Shown one piece after another: positions 7,781 to 15,604 of a DNA stretch of 64,000 nucleotides (positions are counted from its first letter, which is position 1; each line of letters begins with the position of its first letter). A program made the translations under genes and the position numbers. The DNA lies in assembly GCF_003217775.1 (NCBI RefSeq), contig NZ_QJVJ01000015.1, forward strand, positions 98,181 to 162,180, given 5' to 3'. The notes beneath the pieces were generated by a model. That model worked only from the letters and a program-made list of their open reading frames with translations, made no database searches and was not told the DNA's origin. The DNA comes from Paenibacillus flagellatus. GTDB taxonomy: Bacteria > Bacillota > Bacilli > Paenibacillales > NBRC-103111.

Positions 7781-8716
7781 GTGGCGAACATCCGAATGAA
7801 GCCGCATTCCCTATATATGGAATTTACCCGTGCCGAGTGGGCCGCTTTGCGCGATCATACGCCCCTTCCTTTGTCCAAGGAAGAGTTCGAACGGCTGAAG
7901 GGGCTCAACGACCAGATCCCCTTCGAAGAAGCGGAGCAAATTTACCATCCGATTACGCGTCTCATCAACTTGTATGTGGCCGCCTCGCAGCAGCTGTACC
8001 GGTCGGCCGCCGATTTTACCGGGAATCACGAGGGGAGAACGCCGTTCGTCATCGGCATCGCCGGCAGCGTGGCCGTCGGCAAAAGCACGGCGGCCCGCCT
8101 TCTCCAGCTGCTCTTGTCGCGCTGGACGAACCACCGGAACGTCGATTTGGTGACGACCGACGGCTTCCTGCTTCCGAACCGGGTGCTGCAGGAGCGCGGC
8201 CTGATGAAGAGAAAAGGATTTCCCGAGAGCTACGACATCAAGCGGCTGCTTCAATTTTTGAAGGATATCAAGGCCGGCAAGCCCGAGGTCGCGGCGCCGG
8301 TCTATTCCCATCTCGTCTACGACGTCATTCCGGATAAGCGGCAAATCGTCCGCAACCCGGATATTTTGATCGTGGAAGGCATCAACGTCCTTCAGGTGAG
8401 CAAAGAGGCGCAAGTATTCGTCAGCGATTTTTTCGACTTCTCGATTTACCTCGACGCCGACGTAGCCGATATCGAGCGTTGGTACATCGAGCGGTTCCGC
8501 ATGCTTCGCGATTCGGCGTTCCGCGACCCGGAGTCGTATTTTCACCGGTATGCGACGCTGTCCGAGGAAGAGTCGGTTTCGACGGCGAAGCAAATATGGG
8601 AAGAAATTAATGCCGTTAACTTGCGCGAAAATATTTTGCCGTCCAAAGGGCGCGCCCGTCTGCTGCTTCAAAAAGGCTCGAACCACGAAATCCGCAAAGT
8701 GCTGCTGCGGAAATAA
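7781..8716 (+). CDS. coaA: Type I pantothenate kinase
   Basis: The 311-residue protein matches the bacterial PanK-I family along its whole length. It phosphorylates pantothenate with ATP, the first step of coenzyme A synthesis, in the cytoplasm. Landmarks are the P-loop [18 protein letters not shown] (about residues 91-108), [36 protein letters not shown], and the C-terminal [13 protein letters not shown]. The start is uncertain: GTG at 7781 and ATG at 7796 are both possible and neither has a strong ribosome site. Many Firmicutes use type III or II enzymes instead, but type I is normal in Bacillus relatives. Confidence 0.95.
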   Translation: MANIRMKPHSLYMEFTRAEWAALRDHTPLPLSKEEFERLKGLNDQIPFEEAEQIYHPITRLINLYVAASQQLYRSAADFTGNHEGRTPFVIGIAGSVAVGKSTAARLLQLLLSRWTNHRNVDLVTTDGFLLPNRVLQERGLMKRKGFPESYDIKRLLQFLKDIKAGKPEVAAPVYSHLVYDVIPDKRQIVRNPDILIVEGINVLQVSKEAQVFVSDFFDFSIYLDADVADIERWYIERFRMLRDSAFRDPESYFHRYATLSEEESVSTAKQIWEEINAVNLRENILPSKGRARLLLQKGSNHEIRKVLLRK

Positions 8717-8748
8717 ACGCGTTTAGCTTGAATAATATTTCCAAGCGG

Positions 8749-9118
8749 TTGACATGGGAATTTATCCTATGTTAGTGTTGCTTTAACTGATACGAACGGA
8801 GGGGTTACGTGTGTTAAACTAATTCTTCGATATTCTTTGCACAATGAAGGAAATAGTGGTTTAAGGCTATTTAGTGTGCATAGTAATCGAAGAATGGTTT
8901 ACCATCGCGGTAACCCGGTTTAGTTTTTATGCGATTGGGGATAGGGGTAACTCTATTCTTATGTCGCATAGACTGGATTTGAAGAAAATGAAATGAACCC
9001 TTTTGTGATTTATCCGGTGACAAGACTACGAGTCTATACGGGTAATCATTTATTGCGTTCATTCTTATTCTCTTTTTCGATTACGGTATGCACAGGCCTA
9101 TAGCCTGTGTTTTTTATT
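8749..9118 (+). ncRNA. Candidate structured non-coding RNA ending in a terminator
   Basis: An AT-rich stretch of about 350 bp without a convincing gene. TTGACA at 8749-8754 is followed by a loose dyad (ATGGGA / TCCTAT) and a poor -10 near 8773. Downstream are four separate helical domains: (1) a 10-bp stem 8822-8831 / 8886-8895 enclosing 8838-8843 / 8875-8880 and 8851-8856 / 8867-8872; (2) GGT-TACC / GGTA-ACC at 8897-8916; (3) TATGCGA / TCGCATA (8928-8934 / 8964-8970) enclosing GGATAG / CTATTC; (4) GATTTATCCG / CGGGTAATC near 9007-9047 with AGACT / AGTCT inside. A strong terminator follows. I cannot match it to a known RNA class. Confidence 0.45.
9091..9117 (+). terminator. Intrinsic terminator of the candidate RNA
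   Basis: CACAGGC / GCCTGTG (9091-9097 / 9103-9109) with T7 directly after. It lies before, not after, the hydrolase start codon at 9146, so it either ends the upstream RNA or attenuates the hydrolase. Confidence 0.8.
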
Positions 9119-9145
9119 TTGTACATTTCCATTGGAGGAATCCGC

Positions 9146-9997
9146 GTGAACGAACGATTAGTAAAAGTAGATGGAATTAACTTATGTACAGACAGTTTTG
9201 GAAAATCGGTTAACCCGGCCATTTTGCTGATTATGGGCGCCCAATCCTCAATGATTTGGTGGGAAGAAGAATTTTGCCAGCGTTTAGCGGATGCAGGGCG
9301 TTTTGTAATTCGTTATGATAACCGCGATGTTGGACGTTCAACAACTTACGAACCTGGCCAACCGGGTTATTCTTTCGAAGACATGGCAGATGATGCCGTT
9401 AGAGTATTGGATGCTTACAAGATCGAGCAGGCGCATATCGTAGGCATGTCCATGGGCGGTATGTTGACTCAAATGATAGCTCTGCGGCATCCGGAGAGAG
9501 TTTTAACTATTACCCTCCTATCAACGTCCAATTTTGCTCCGCATCTCCCCCCGATGGAGGAAAGGATTATGGATTTTTTCTCGAATATGGGGATTATAGA
9601 CTGGACTAACGAACAATCGGTAGCCGAATTTGCTATTGAGAGATCAAGAATCCTAGTGGGTTCAAAGCATCTTTTTGATGCGGAAAAAGTCGGTGTTTTG
9701 GCTAAAAAAGAATTTGCCAGAAGTAACAATATGGCCAGCATGACGAACCACGCCTTGCTGACTGGTGGGGAATCCTATCTAGTTAGGACGAGTGAAATAA
9801 ATGTACCCGCTCTGATTGTACACGGTACTGAAGATCCCATTATCCCTTATGAACATGGAACGAATCTTGCTAACGAGATCCCGGGTGCGGTGTTACTGAC
9901 ATTGGAAGGTACGGGGCATGAACTTCATAATGATGATTGGGATTTAATTATCGATGCTATTTCAAAGCACACTTCAGTACAAAATCAGTTCAGCTAA
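9146..9997 (+). CDS. Alpha/beta hydrolase
   Basis: The 283-residue protein has the alpha/beta-hydrolase fold: oxyanion strand PAILLIMGAQSSMIWW (about 25-40), RYDNRDVGRS (about 61-70), nucleophile elbow GMSMGG (Ser near residue 102), acid HGTEDPIIPYEHG and the late histidine in GTGHELHNDDW. The triad is complete. The sequence resembles RdmC-like esterases; the substrate is unknown. The GTG start at 9146 is chosen for GGAGG at 9134-9138; the longer frame from 9107 begins inside the terminator tail. Base composition is clearly AT-richer than in the genes on both sides, which suggests acquisition together with the preceding RNA-like region. Confidence 0.88.
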   Translation: MNERLVKVDGINLCTDSFGKSVNPAILLIMGAQSSMIWWEEEFCQRLADAGRFVIRYDNRDVGRSTTYEPGQPGYSFEDMADDAVRVLDAYKIEQAHIVGMSMGGMLTQMIALRHPERVLTITLLSTSNFAPHLPPMEERIMDFFSNMGIIDWTNEQSVAEFAIERSRILVGSKHLFDAEKVGVLAKKEFARSNNMASMTNHALLTGGESYLVRTSEINVPALIVHGTEDPIIPYEHGTNLANEIPGAVLLTLEGTGHELHNDDWDLIIDAISKHTSVQNQFS

Positions 9998-10397
9998 AGG
10001 CAGACGATAGTTCAATCGCTTCGCAGTTCGTATCCACAACAAATCCCATGCGCATGGTGTTCTCAAGGTGAAACAGGAAGCAGGCCGGCAAGTCCTAGCT
10101 TATAATTTGCTTAGCTCGGCACAACCTCAAGACCTCGCATGCGTATCTGGCCGACTGATCGCGACTTTTCAGCCGTATGTCGATCTTCTCGGCCGGCGGC
10201 GGATACGCTTGGGAGGCACGAGCCGCTACGCTGATGGACCGTTTTCTCGACAGGAGGAAGGTTCGTCGTAAAGGGATGCTCCCGTTGCCGGCGTTTTTTT
10301 GCTGGTTGGCGCGGTGCGAGGTATGGTACAATTTGACTCGAATTCGAAGCAGGCTCGACGGTTCGTTGTCGTCCCTGCCGATTGCGAGGCGATACCG
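9998..10397 (+). other. Gap without gene
   Basis: Composition returns from AT-rich to GC-rich across this 400-bp stretch. I see no supported gene. TACAAT near 10325-10330 is a plausible -10 for the TmrB-like gene, with a weak -35 (TGGTTG) 18 bp upstream. Confidence 0.5.
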
Positions 10398-11000
10398 ATG
10401 GCGACGATCCTCTGGATCAACGGCGCGTTCGGGGCGGGCAAAACGCAAACCGCCTACGAGCTGCACCGGCGAATTCCCGAATCGTTCGTGTTCGACCCGG
10501 AAAACGCGGGCTATTACATCCGCAAAAACTTGCCCAAGGGCGCGGCCAAGGACGATTTCCAAGATTACGCCATGTGGCGGGAATTTAATTATGCGATGCT
10601 AAATCATTTACGCCGTGAATATAACGGCGTCGTGATCGCGCCGATGACCGTCGTCAATCCCCGCTATTTCGAGGAGATCGTGGGACGGCTGCGGGACGAC
10701 GGCGCGATCGTCCATCATTTCGCGCTGTGCGTCTCGAAGGAAGAGCTGTACCGGCGGCTGCGCGGCAGGGGCGAAAAGGCGGATTCGTGGCCGGTTCGGC
10801 AAATCGACCGGTGCGTCGAAGGCTTGGCCGCCGAGGTGTTCAAGCATCATTTGCAGACGGACCATATGCCGATCGAAACCGTCGCCGAGACGATCGCTTC
10901 GATGTCGGGCATTACGCTGGTCCCCGACCGGAAAGGGAAGCTGGGCAAAAAGCTGGACCGGCTGAAGACGCAGCTCAAGCATATCCGCTTTTTCGGATGA
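10398..11000 (+). CDS. TmrB-like ATP-binding protein (tunicamycin resistance family)
   Basis: The 200-residue P-loop protein starts MATILWINGAFGAGKTQTAY. The Walker A GAFGAGKT, the ELHRR helix, and DDFQDYAMWREFNY and RQIDRCVEGL-like segments align along the full length with TmrB of Bacillus subtilis. TmrB is a membrane-associated ATP-binding protein that protects against tunicamycin. Whether this copy confers resistance is inference. Start 10398 is chosen because homology begins there; the longer frame from 10299 would include promoter sequence. The ribosome site (GCGAGGCG) is weak. The repeat array begins 83 bp downstream. Confidence 0.85.
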   Translation: MATILWINGAFGAGKTQTAYELHRRIPESFVFDPENAGYYIRKNLPKGAAKDDFQDYAMWREFNYAMLNHLRREYNGVVIAPMTVVNPRYFEEIVGRLRDDGAIVHHFALCVSKEELYRRLRGRGEKADSWPVRQIDRCVEGLAAEVFKHHLQTDHMPIETVAETIASMSGITLVPDRKGKLGKKLDRLKTQLKHIRFFG

Positions 11001-11082
11001 AAGCGAGAACCGAACCGCCTCGATCCCCGGGGCGGTTTCTTCGTTTCGACGCACCGGAACGTTTCGAGAGGAGAGCGGGGAG

Positions 11083-11486
11083 GTGCCATGCCCGGAAATC
11101 GCCGCAGTGTAGGCGGGATAGTGTACATTTGTACCTTATCCGGCCGGAAGAAGTGGCGATTAGCCGAAATAGCGCACAAATGTACGCTAAGTGCGGCGCC
11201 ATGCCCGGAAATCGCCGCAGTGTAGGCGGGATAGTGTACATTTGTACCTTATCCGGCCGGAAGAAGTGGCGATTAGCCGAAATAGCGTACAAATGTACGC
11301 TAAGTGCGGCGCCATGCCCGGAAATCGCCGCGGTGGGGGCAGGATAGTGTACATTTGTACCTTATTTGGCCGGAAAAAGTGGCGATTAGCCGAAATAGCG
11401 TACAAATGTACGCTAAGTGCGGCGCCATGCCCGGAAATCGCCGCGGTGGGGGCAGGATAGTGTCCATTTGTACCTTATTTGGCCGG
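11083..11486 (+). repeat. 113-bp tandem repeat array with phased GTACAWWTGTAC motifs (array 1)
   Basis: A unit of exactly 113 bp recurs (the ATGCCCGGAAATCG landmark at 11088, 11201, 11314, 11427), the last copy partial. Each unit has two motifs: GTGTACATTTGTACCTTAT (starts 11121, 11234, 11347, 11460) and GCGTACAAATGTACGCTAAG (starts 11172, 11285, 11398). Spacing alternates 51 and 62 bp throughout. Motif cores are nearly palindromic. The open frames crossing this array on both strands repeat with it and are not genes. A second array with the same spacing lies at 24622-24924. Confidence 0.9.
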
Positions 11487-11529
11487 TGGTGCGGTTCGGC
11501 TTCGTGACGACCGCGCACGCCCAAGCGGC

Positions 11530-11566
11530 TTGACATGAGCCTATAATTAGAATAACATCTAATTAG
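11530..11566 (+). promoter_or_regulatory. Promoter and ArsR-type operator
   Basis: TTGACA (11530-11535), 17 bp, TAACAT (11553-11558). A perfect inverted repeat TAATTAG-N8-CTAATTA (11544-11550 / 11559-11565) straddles the -10, where a repressor would block polymerase. It stands 55 bp before the ArsR-type gene and so suggests autoregulation. Confidence 0.7.
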
Positions 11567-11620
11567 ACAAATGACAAATTTCATTTCCGCTCCCCATTTT
11601 GACGAATCGAGGCGATCAAG

Positions 11621-12220
11621 ATGCAATTGGACAAAATCGTCCGCTACCACAAGGCGCTCGCCGATCCGACCCGCGTCCGCATGCTTATCTTGCTCGCCGA
11701 CGGCGAGCGGAACGGGCTGGAGCTGGCCGAGAAGCTCGGCATTTCGGCCGCGACGGTGACGCATCACGCAGCGAAGCTGCGCGAGGCGAGCTTGATTCAC
11801 GAGCGGCGCGACAAGAACACGATTTACTTTTCGCTCGACCGGTACTTCATTCGCGCTCATGCGACAGCGGTCGTCGATTTGATCGAGAAGCGAGACGGAG
11901 AGGAGGAACTGTCGATGGACGACAAGAACGAGCGGCTGAAGCAGTCCGTGCTGAAAAACTTTTTCGCGGCCGACGGCAGGCTGAAGCATATTCCCGCGCA
12001 GCTGAAGAAGAAGCTGATCGTGATGGAGCATCTGGCTTCCGGCTTCGAGCCGGGACGCAAGTACGCGGAGAAGGAGATCAATGAGAGCATCAAGCGGGTG
12101 CACGACGATTACGCGACGATTCGCCGGGAATTCATCATGCATCAGTACATGTACCGGGACAACGAAGTGTACGAGCTGAACCCGCGCCGCATGTGGACGA
12201 AGTGGGAGACGTTGTCTTGA
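11621..12220 (+). CDS. ArsR-family regulator with DUF2087 domain
   Basis: The 199-residue protein has an ArsR-type winged helix at residues 1-85 (ADPTRVRMLILLADGERNGL, LGISAATVTHHAAKLREASL). The C-terminal part (about 110-195, DGRLKHIPAQLKKKLIVMEH, then FEPGRKYAEKEINESI) is a DUF2087 domain. No cysteine or histidine cluster typical of metal sensing is seen, so the signal is probably not a metal. GAGG precedes the ATG. The inverted repeat over the promoter points to autorepression; other targets are not visible. Confidence 0.88.
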   Translation: MQLDKIVRYHKALADPTRVRMLILLADGERNGLELAEKLGISAATVTHHAAKLREASLIHERRDKNTIYFSLDRYFIRAHATAVVDLIEKRDGEEELSMDDKNERLKQSVLKNFFAADGRLKHIPAQLKKKLIVMEHLASGFEPGRKYAEKEINESIKRVHDDYATIRREFIMHQYMYRDNEVYELNPRRMWTKWETLS

Positions 12221-12295
12221 CGCATCGAAAGCGAATCGGCACGAACGGGCCGGGGGCGATGCCGTCCCCGTAACCGCGGTTCGGATCCGCGGAGC

Positions 12296-12323
12296 TTGCA
12301 ACATTTTCCGAAACCGTTATGCT
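12296..12323 (+). promoter_or_regulatory. Promoter of the first binding-protein gene
   Basis: TTGCAA (12296-12301), 16 bp, TATGCT (12318-12323). Transcription would begin at about 12330, right at the 5' arm of the hairpin at 12332. Confidence 0.4.
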
Positions 12324-12331
12324 AACCTTAT

Positions 12332-12409
12332 ACGGAAACAAGCCACGGCTGCCCCTCTTCTAAAGATGATCGGTTCACCTTTAGCGGGATCTACCGTGGC
12401 TTTTTCCGT
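12332..12409 (+). promoter_or_regulatory. Nested-hairpin leader RNA, possible attenuator
   Basis: Paired segments nest perfectly: ACGGAAA / TTTCCGT (12332-12338 / 12403-12409), AGCCACGG / CCGTGGCT (12341-12348 / 12394-12401), CCC / GGG, and CTAAAG / CTTTAG (12360-12365 / 12379-12384). The apical loop is ATGATCGGTTCAC. A T5 run begins at 12401. It can be read as a terminator for the ArsR gene or as a leader element of the downstream binding protein, whose GTG start is 31 bp away. Confidence 0.55.
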
Positions 12410-12439
12410 TCAATCTTCCAGGAAACGCGAGGTGGACGG

Positions 12440-13849
12440 GTGAGGAGTAACGGTAGTGGAGTAGCAAGAGCGCGGCGCCGGCCGCTCGCCGCGTTCGCGG
12501 CGGCGGCATCCTTGCTGGCCGTAGTCGTATTGGCGGGCTGCGGCGGCGCGGATCGGGAGACGGCGTGGCCGTACGGCGGCGGACGGGACCCGGGGGCGGG
12601 GAACGGACAGGCGGTGCCGAACAAGGCGAAGCGCGTCTCGATCGATTTCTGGTATACCTGGTCGGGCGACTTTCGCAACGAATTCCAGAAGACGGTCGTC
12701 GACGCGTTCGTCCGGGATCATCCGGAGCTCGAGGTGAACATGACGTTCCTCGAAGGGACGGGCAGCACGCAATATTCGGACAAAATATTGACGTCGATCG
12801 CGGGCGGCGAGCCGCCGGACGTCCTGCTGTTCGACCGGTTTCTGATCCAATCGTGGGCGTCGAAAGGGCTGCTGGAGGATTTGACCCCTTACCTGACGGA
12901 GGACAACGTGTCGCCGGCCGATTACGATCCGCGGATTTGGGCGGAGACGGTGTACGAGGGCCGCGTCTACGGGCTTCCTTGGGTGATCGACGGGAGGGCG
13001 ATGTACTACAACAAGACGATGATGGCCAAAGCCGGGCTCGACCCGAATCGCCCGCCCCGCACGATCGACGAGCTGGACCGGATGGCGGAGCGGATGTTCG
13101 CCGCCGACGCCGAGGGGCGCTATACGCAAGTCGGCTTCATTCCGTGGATGGGACAAGGCTTTTTGTATACGCAGGCGTGGAACTGGGGAGGCCGATGGGA
13201 GGACGCCGAAGGGCGCTTGACGCCGGACGACCCGCGCAACGCGCTGGCGCTCGAATGGATGGCCGGATACGCGAACAAGTACGACATCGCCCGGCTGCAG
13301 CAATTTTACGACAAACGGTCGTCGTACGGCATCAATCCGTTCGTGGGCGGCAACGTCGCCTTTTCGTTCGACGGGAATTGGGTGCTGAACGACTTGCGCA
13401 AGTACGAGCCGGGCTTCGACTGGGGCGTGGCCCCGATGCCGTCGGCGGGCGAGGCGGAGCAAACGACGTGGGTCGGCGGCTGGTCGCTCGTCGTACCCAA
13501 GGGCGCGAAGCATGTCCGGGAGGCGTGGGAGTTCATCCGATTCGCCGCCGGGCGGGAGGGGGCGCTGCTCTGGTCGAAGCGGCCGAACGCCGGCTCCGAC
13601 ATGACGGCGCTGCCCGCGGTGAACGAGGAGCTGAAGCTGCGTGACGATCCGCATCTTCGCGTCTTCCTGGACATGCTCCCCCAGGCGAAGGTGAGGCCGG
13701 TAACCCCGCTCGGCTCGCTGCTGTGGAACGAGGCGATGCGCGTTCAGGAGCTCGCCGTCAACGGCAGGGGCAATCCGCGCCAGCTGCTCGCGGACGTCAA
13801 GAAGCAGCTGGAGGAACAGTCCGCCAAGCTCGGATTGACCCAAAAATAA
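12440..13849 (+). CDS. Extracellular sugar-binding lipoprotein of an ABC transporter (first paralogue)
   Basis: The 469-residue protein has a lipoprotein signal ending VVVLAGC (Cys34). The mature part is a family-1 solute-binding protein (VSIDFWYTWSGDF, GSTQYSDKILTSIAGGEPPD, YYNKTMMAKAGLDPN, GGWSLVVPKGAKHVREAWEF). These proteins deliver oligosaccharides to MalFG-type permeases. It closely resembles the second binding protein at 17571 and sits on the other side of the two-component system. The start is a GTG with GAGGTGG upstream. It lies 139 bp before the response regulator gene and may have its own promoter. The paralogue next to the permeases is the more likely transporter partner; this one might feed the sensor kinase (inference). 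Confidence 0.9.
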   Translation: MRSNGSGVARARRRPLAAFAAAASLLAVVVLAGCGGADRETAWPYGGGRDPGAGNGQAVPNKAKRVSIDFWYTWSGDFRNEFQKTVVDAFVRDHPELEVNMTFLEGTGSTQYSDKILTSIAGGEPPDVLLFDRFLIQSWASKGLLEDLTPYLTEDNVSPADYDPRIWAETVYEGRVYGLPWVIDGRAMYYNKTMMAKAGLDPNRPPRTIDELDRMAERMFAADAEGRYTQVGFIPWMGQGFLYTQAWNWGGRWEDAEGRLTPDDPRNALALEWMAGYANKYDIARLQQFYDKRSSYGINPFVGGNVAFSFDGNWVLNDLRKYEPGFDWGVAPMPSAGEAEQTTWVGGWSLVVPKGAKHVREAWEFIRFAAGREGALLWSKRPNAGSDMTALPAVNEELKLRDDPHLRVFLDMLPQAKVRPVTPLGSLLWNEAMRVQELAVNGRGNPRQLLADVKKQLEEQSAKLGLTQK

Positions 13850-13987
13850 GACACAAAATCAAAAAGTGACCCGCTAGGCGGACGAACGCCGATCCCTTAT
13901 AATGGAAAACCACAAACCGGCCTAAACGGGAAAGCGCTTACGTATGAAGCAAAACCGAATCGAGCGACAGAACGGGAGGCGACAACC

Positions 13988-15604
13988 ATGTACTCATTGC
14001 TTATCGTGGACGACGAGAAATGGGTCCGGCAAGGGCTGCGGACGACCGTCGATTGGGCGTCGGAAGGCATCGAGGTGATCGGAGAGGCGGCGGACGGCGC
14101 CCAGGCGCTCGAGCTGATGCGGGAGCGGACGCCGGACATCGTGCTGACCGACGTCAAGATGCCGGAGCTGGACGGTCTGGCGCTGATGGAGGAAATCCGC
14201 TCGAGAGGGTGGGCGTGCCAGGTGGTCGTGATCAGCGGGTACGACGATTTTCATTTCGCCCGGCAGGCGATCAAGTGCGGAGCGGTCGACTACATTTTGA
14301 AGCCGATTCAGGAAACGAATCTGGTGGACGTCATCCGAAGATGCGCCGACCGGCTCGACACGCGGAGCCGGCAGATGAGCCAGATGAGCAGCTTGCACCT
14401 CAGTCTCCGGGAAAGCGTGCCGCTCGCCAAGCAGCGCCATCTCGAGATGCTGCTGACCGGGGAACGGACGTACGGCGCCTCTCTGCTGGCGGAAAAGTGG
14501 CAGGCGCTGCGCATCCCGCTCACCCCCGAGCGCATACGCGTCGTCGCGGCGTGGGTGCACGACTGGGGCGAGAAGGGGAGGACGGACGAGGACAAGCGGG
14601 CGATCGCGTACGCGCTCGGCAATATGGCCGAGGAGATCGCCTCCCGGACGGGAAGCGCCGTAGCCTGTCCCGTCCGCGGCCGCGAGGCGCAGCTGGCCGT
14701 GCTGTACTCCGGCCGGCACGGGAGCGGGGCGAAGGCGCCGTTCGCCGAGCTGATCGATTTCGCGGCGCGTTATTTGGGCGTCGGCGTGACGCTCGGCGTC
14801 AGCGGGGAGCGGGACGCCGTCTCGCTGCCCGCCTCGTTCGAGGAAGCGGTCGAGGCGTCGCTGACCGCCTTTTACGAAGGGTTCGGCGCCGTATACGAAT
14901 GCCGCGCGTCCGTTGCCCCCGAGCCGTCGCCGGCATCGCTGCCGGCCGAACCCGGCGGCTCCTGGTTCAACCGGGTGCTGCACGCGATGAAGCTGGGCGA
15001 CGAGCCGGCGATCCGCGCCTGCATCGAGGAATGGCTCGATCCGCTCCGCGACCGGAAGCCGGATACGCCGCCCCACGTCATGTACCGGACCGTCTCCCGC
15101 ACGCTGGAGAGCCTGGCGGCGCACTGGGGGCAGCATACGAACCTCGACGAAAAGGCGGATCGGCCCGAGGACGAGTCGCCGCCGGTCCGGATGCCCGTCT
15201 GCACGATTGAAGAGCTGCGCGGCCGGCTGCCGGAGCTGCTGCTCCGCTGCGCCCGCGAGGCCGGGCCGGGCGGCGGCCGCAGCCGCATCGTCCAGCTGGC
15301 GCTCGCCTACATTCACCAGCATTACGCGGAGCCGCTGTCCATGAACGACGTCGCGGAGGCTCATCACGTCAACGCGTCTTATTTCAGCAGCCTGTTCCAC
15401 GAGGAGGTCGGCGAAACGTTCAGCAAATACGTGATGCGGCTGCGGATGGAGAAGGCGAAGCGGTTTTTGAAGGAGTCGACGATGAAGGTGTACGAGGTGG
15501 CGTACAAGGTCGGCTACAACGATTACCGGCATTTCGCCAAAACGTTCAAGGACGCGGTGGGCGTGACGCCCGCGCAGTTCCGCGAATGGGGCTCCGCCAC
15601 TTGA
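13988..15604 (+). CDS. YesN-type response regulator with AraC DNA-binding domain
   Basis: The 538-residue protein has a receiver domain at 1-120 with phospho-acceptor Asp55 (IVLTDVKMPELDG) and Lys near 105. After a middle region of about 300 residues, the C-terminal 100 residues are an AraC-type double helix-turn-helix (YIHQHYAEPLSMNDVAEAHH, then VAYKVGYNDYRHFAKTFKDA). It is the partner of the kinase gene that overlaps its 3' end, and very probably activates the sugar transport genes. A TATAAT (13898-13903) lacks a good -35, as expected for an activated promoter. GGGAGG precedes the ATG. Confidence 0.93.
   Translation: MYSLLIVDDEKWVRQGLRTTVDWASEGIEVIGEAADGAQALELMRERTPDIVLTDVKMPELDGLALMEEIRSRGWACQVVVISGYDDFHFARQAIKCGAVDYILKPIQETNLVDVIRRCADRLDTRSRQMSQMSSLHLSLRESVPLAKQRHLEMLLTGERTYGASLLAEKWQALRIPLTPERIRVVAAWVHDWGEKGRTDEDKRAIAYALGNMAEEIASRTGSAVACPVRGREAQLAVLYSGRHGSGAKAPFAELIDFAARYLGVGVTLGVSGERDAVSLPASFEEAVEASLTAFYEGFGAVYECRASVAPEPSPASLPAEPGGSWFNRVLHAMKLGDEPAIRACIEEWLDPLRDRKPDTPPHVMYRTVSRTLESLAAHWGQHTNLDEKADRPEDESPPVRMPVCTIEELRGRLPELLLRCAREAGPGGGRSRIVQLALAYIHQHYAEPLSMNDVAEAHHVNASYFSSLFHEEVGETFSKYVMRLRMEKAKRFLKESTMKVYEVAYKVGYNDYRHFAKTFKDAVGVTPAQFREWGSAT

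Noticed and set aside
8871..9062. Minus-strand frame of 63 aa
   Set aside because: Falls inside the hairpin-rich candidate RNA, no RBS.
11083..11486. CRISPR array
   Set aside because: Units are 113 bp with near-identical whole sequence; no short repeats separated by unique spacers and no cas genes.
11300..12304. Minus-strand frame of 334 aa through array 1 and the ArsR gene
   Set aside because: Antisense to a well-supported gene and running through the repeat array.
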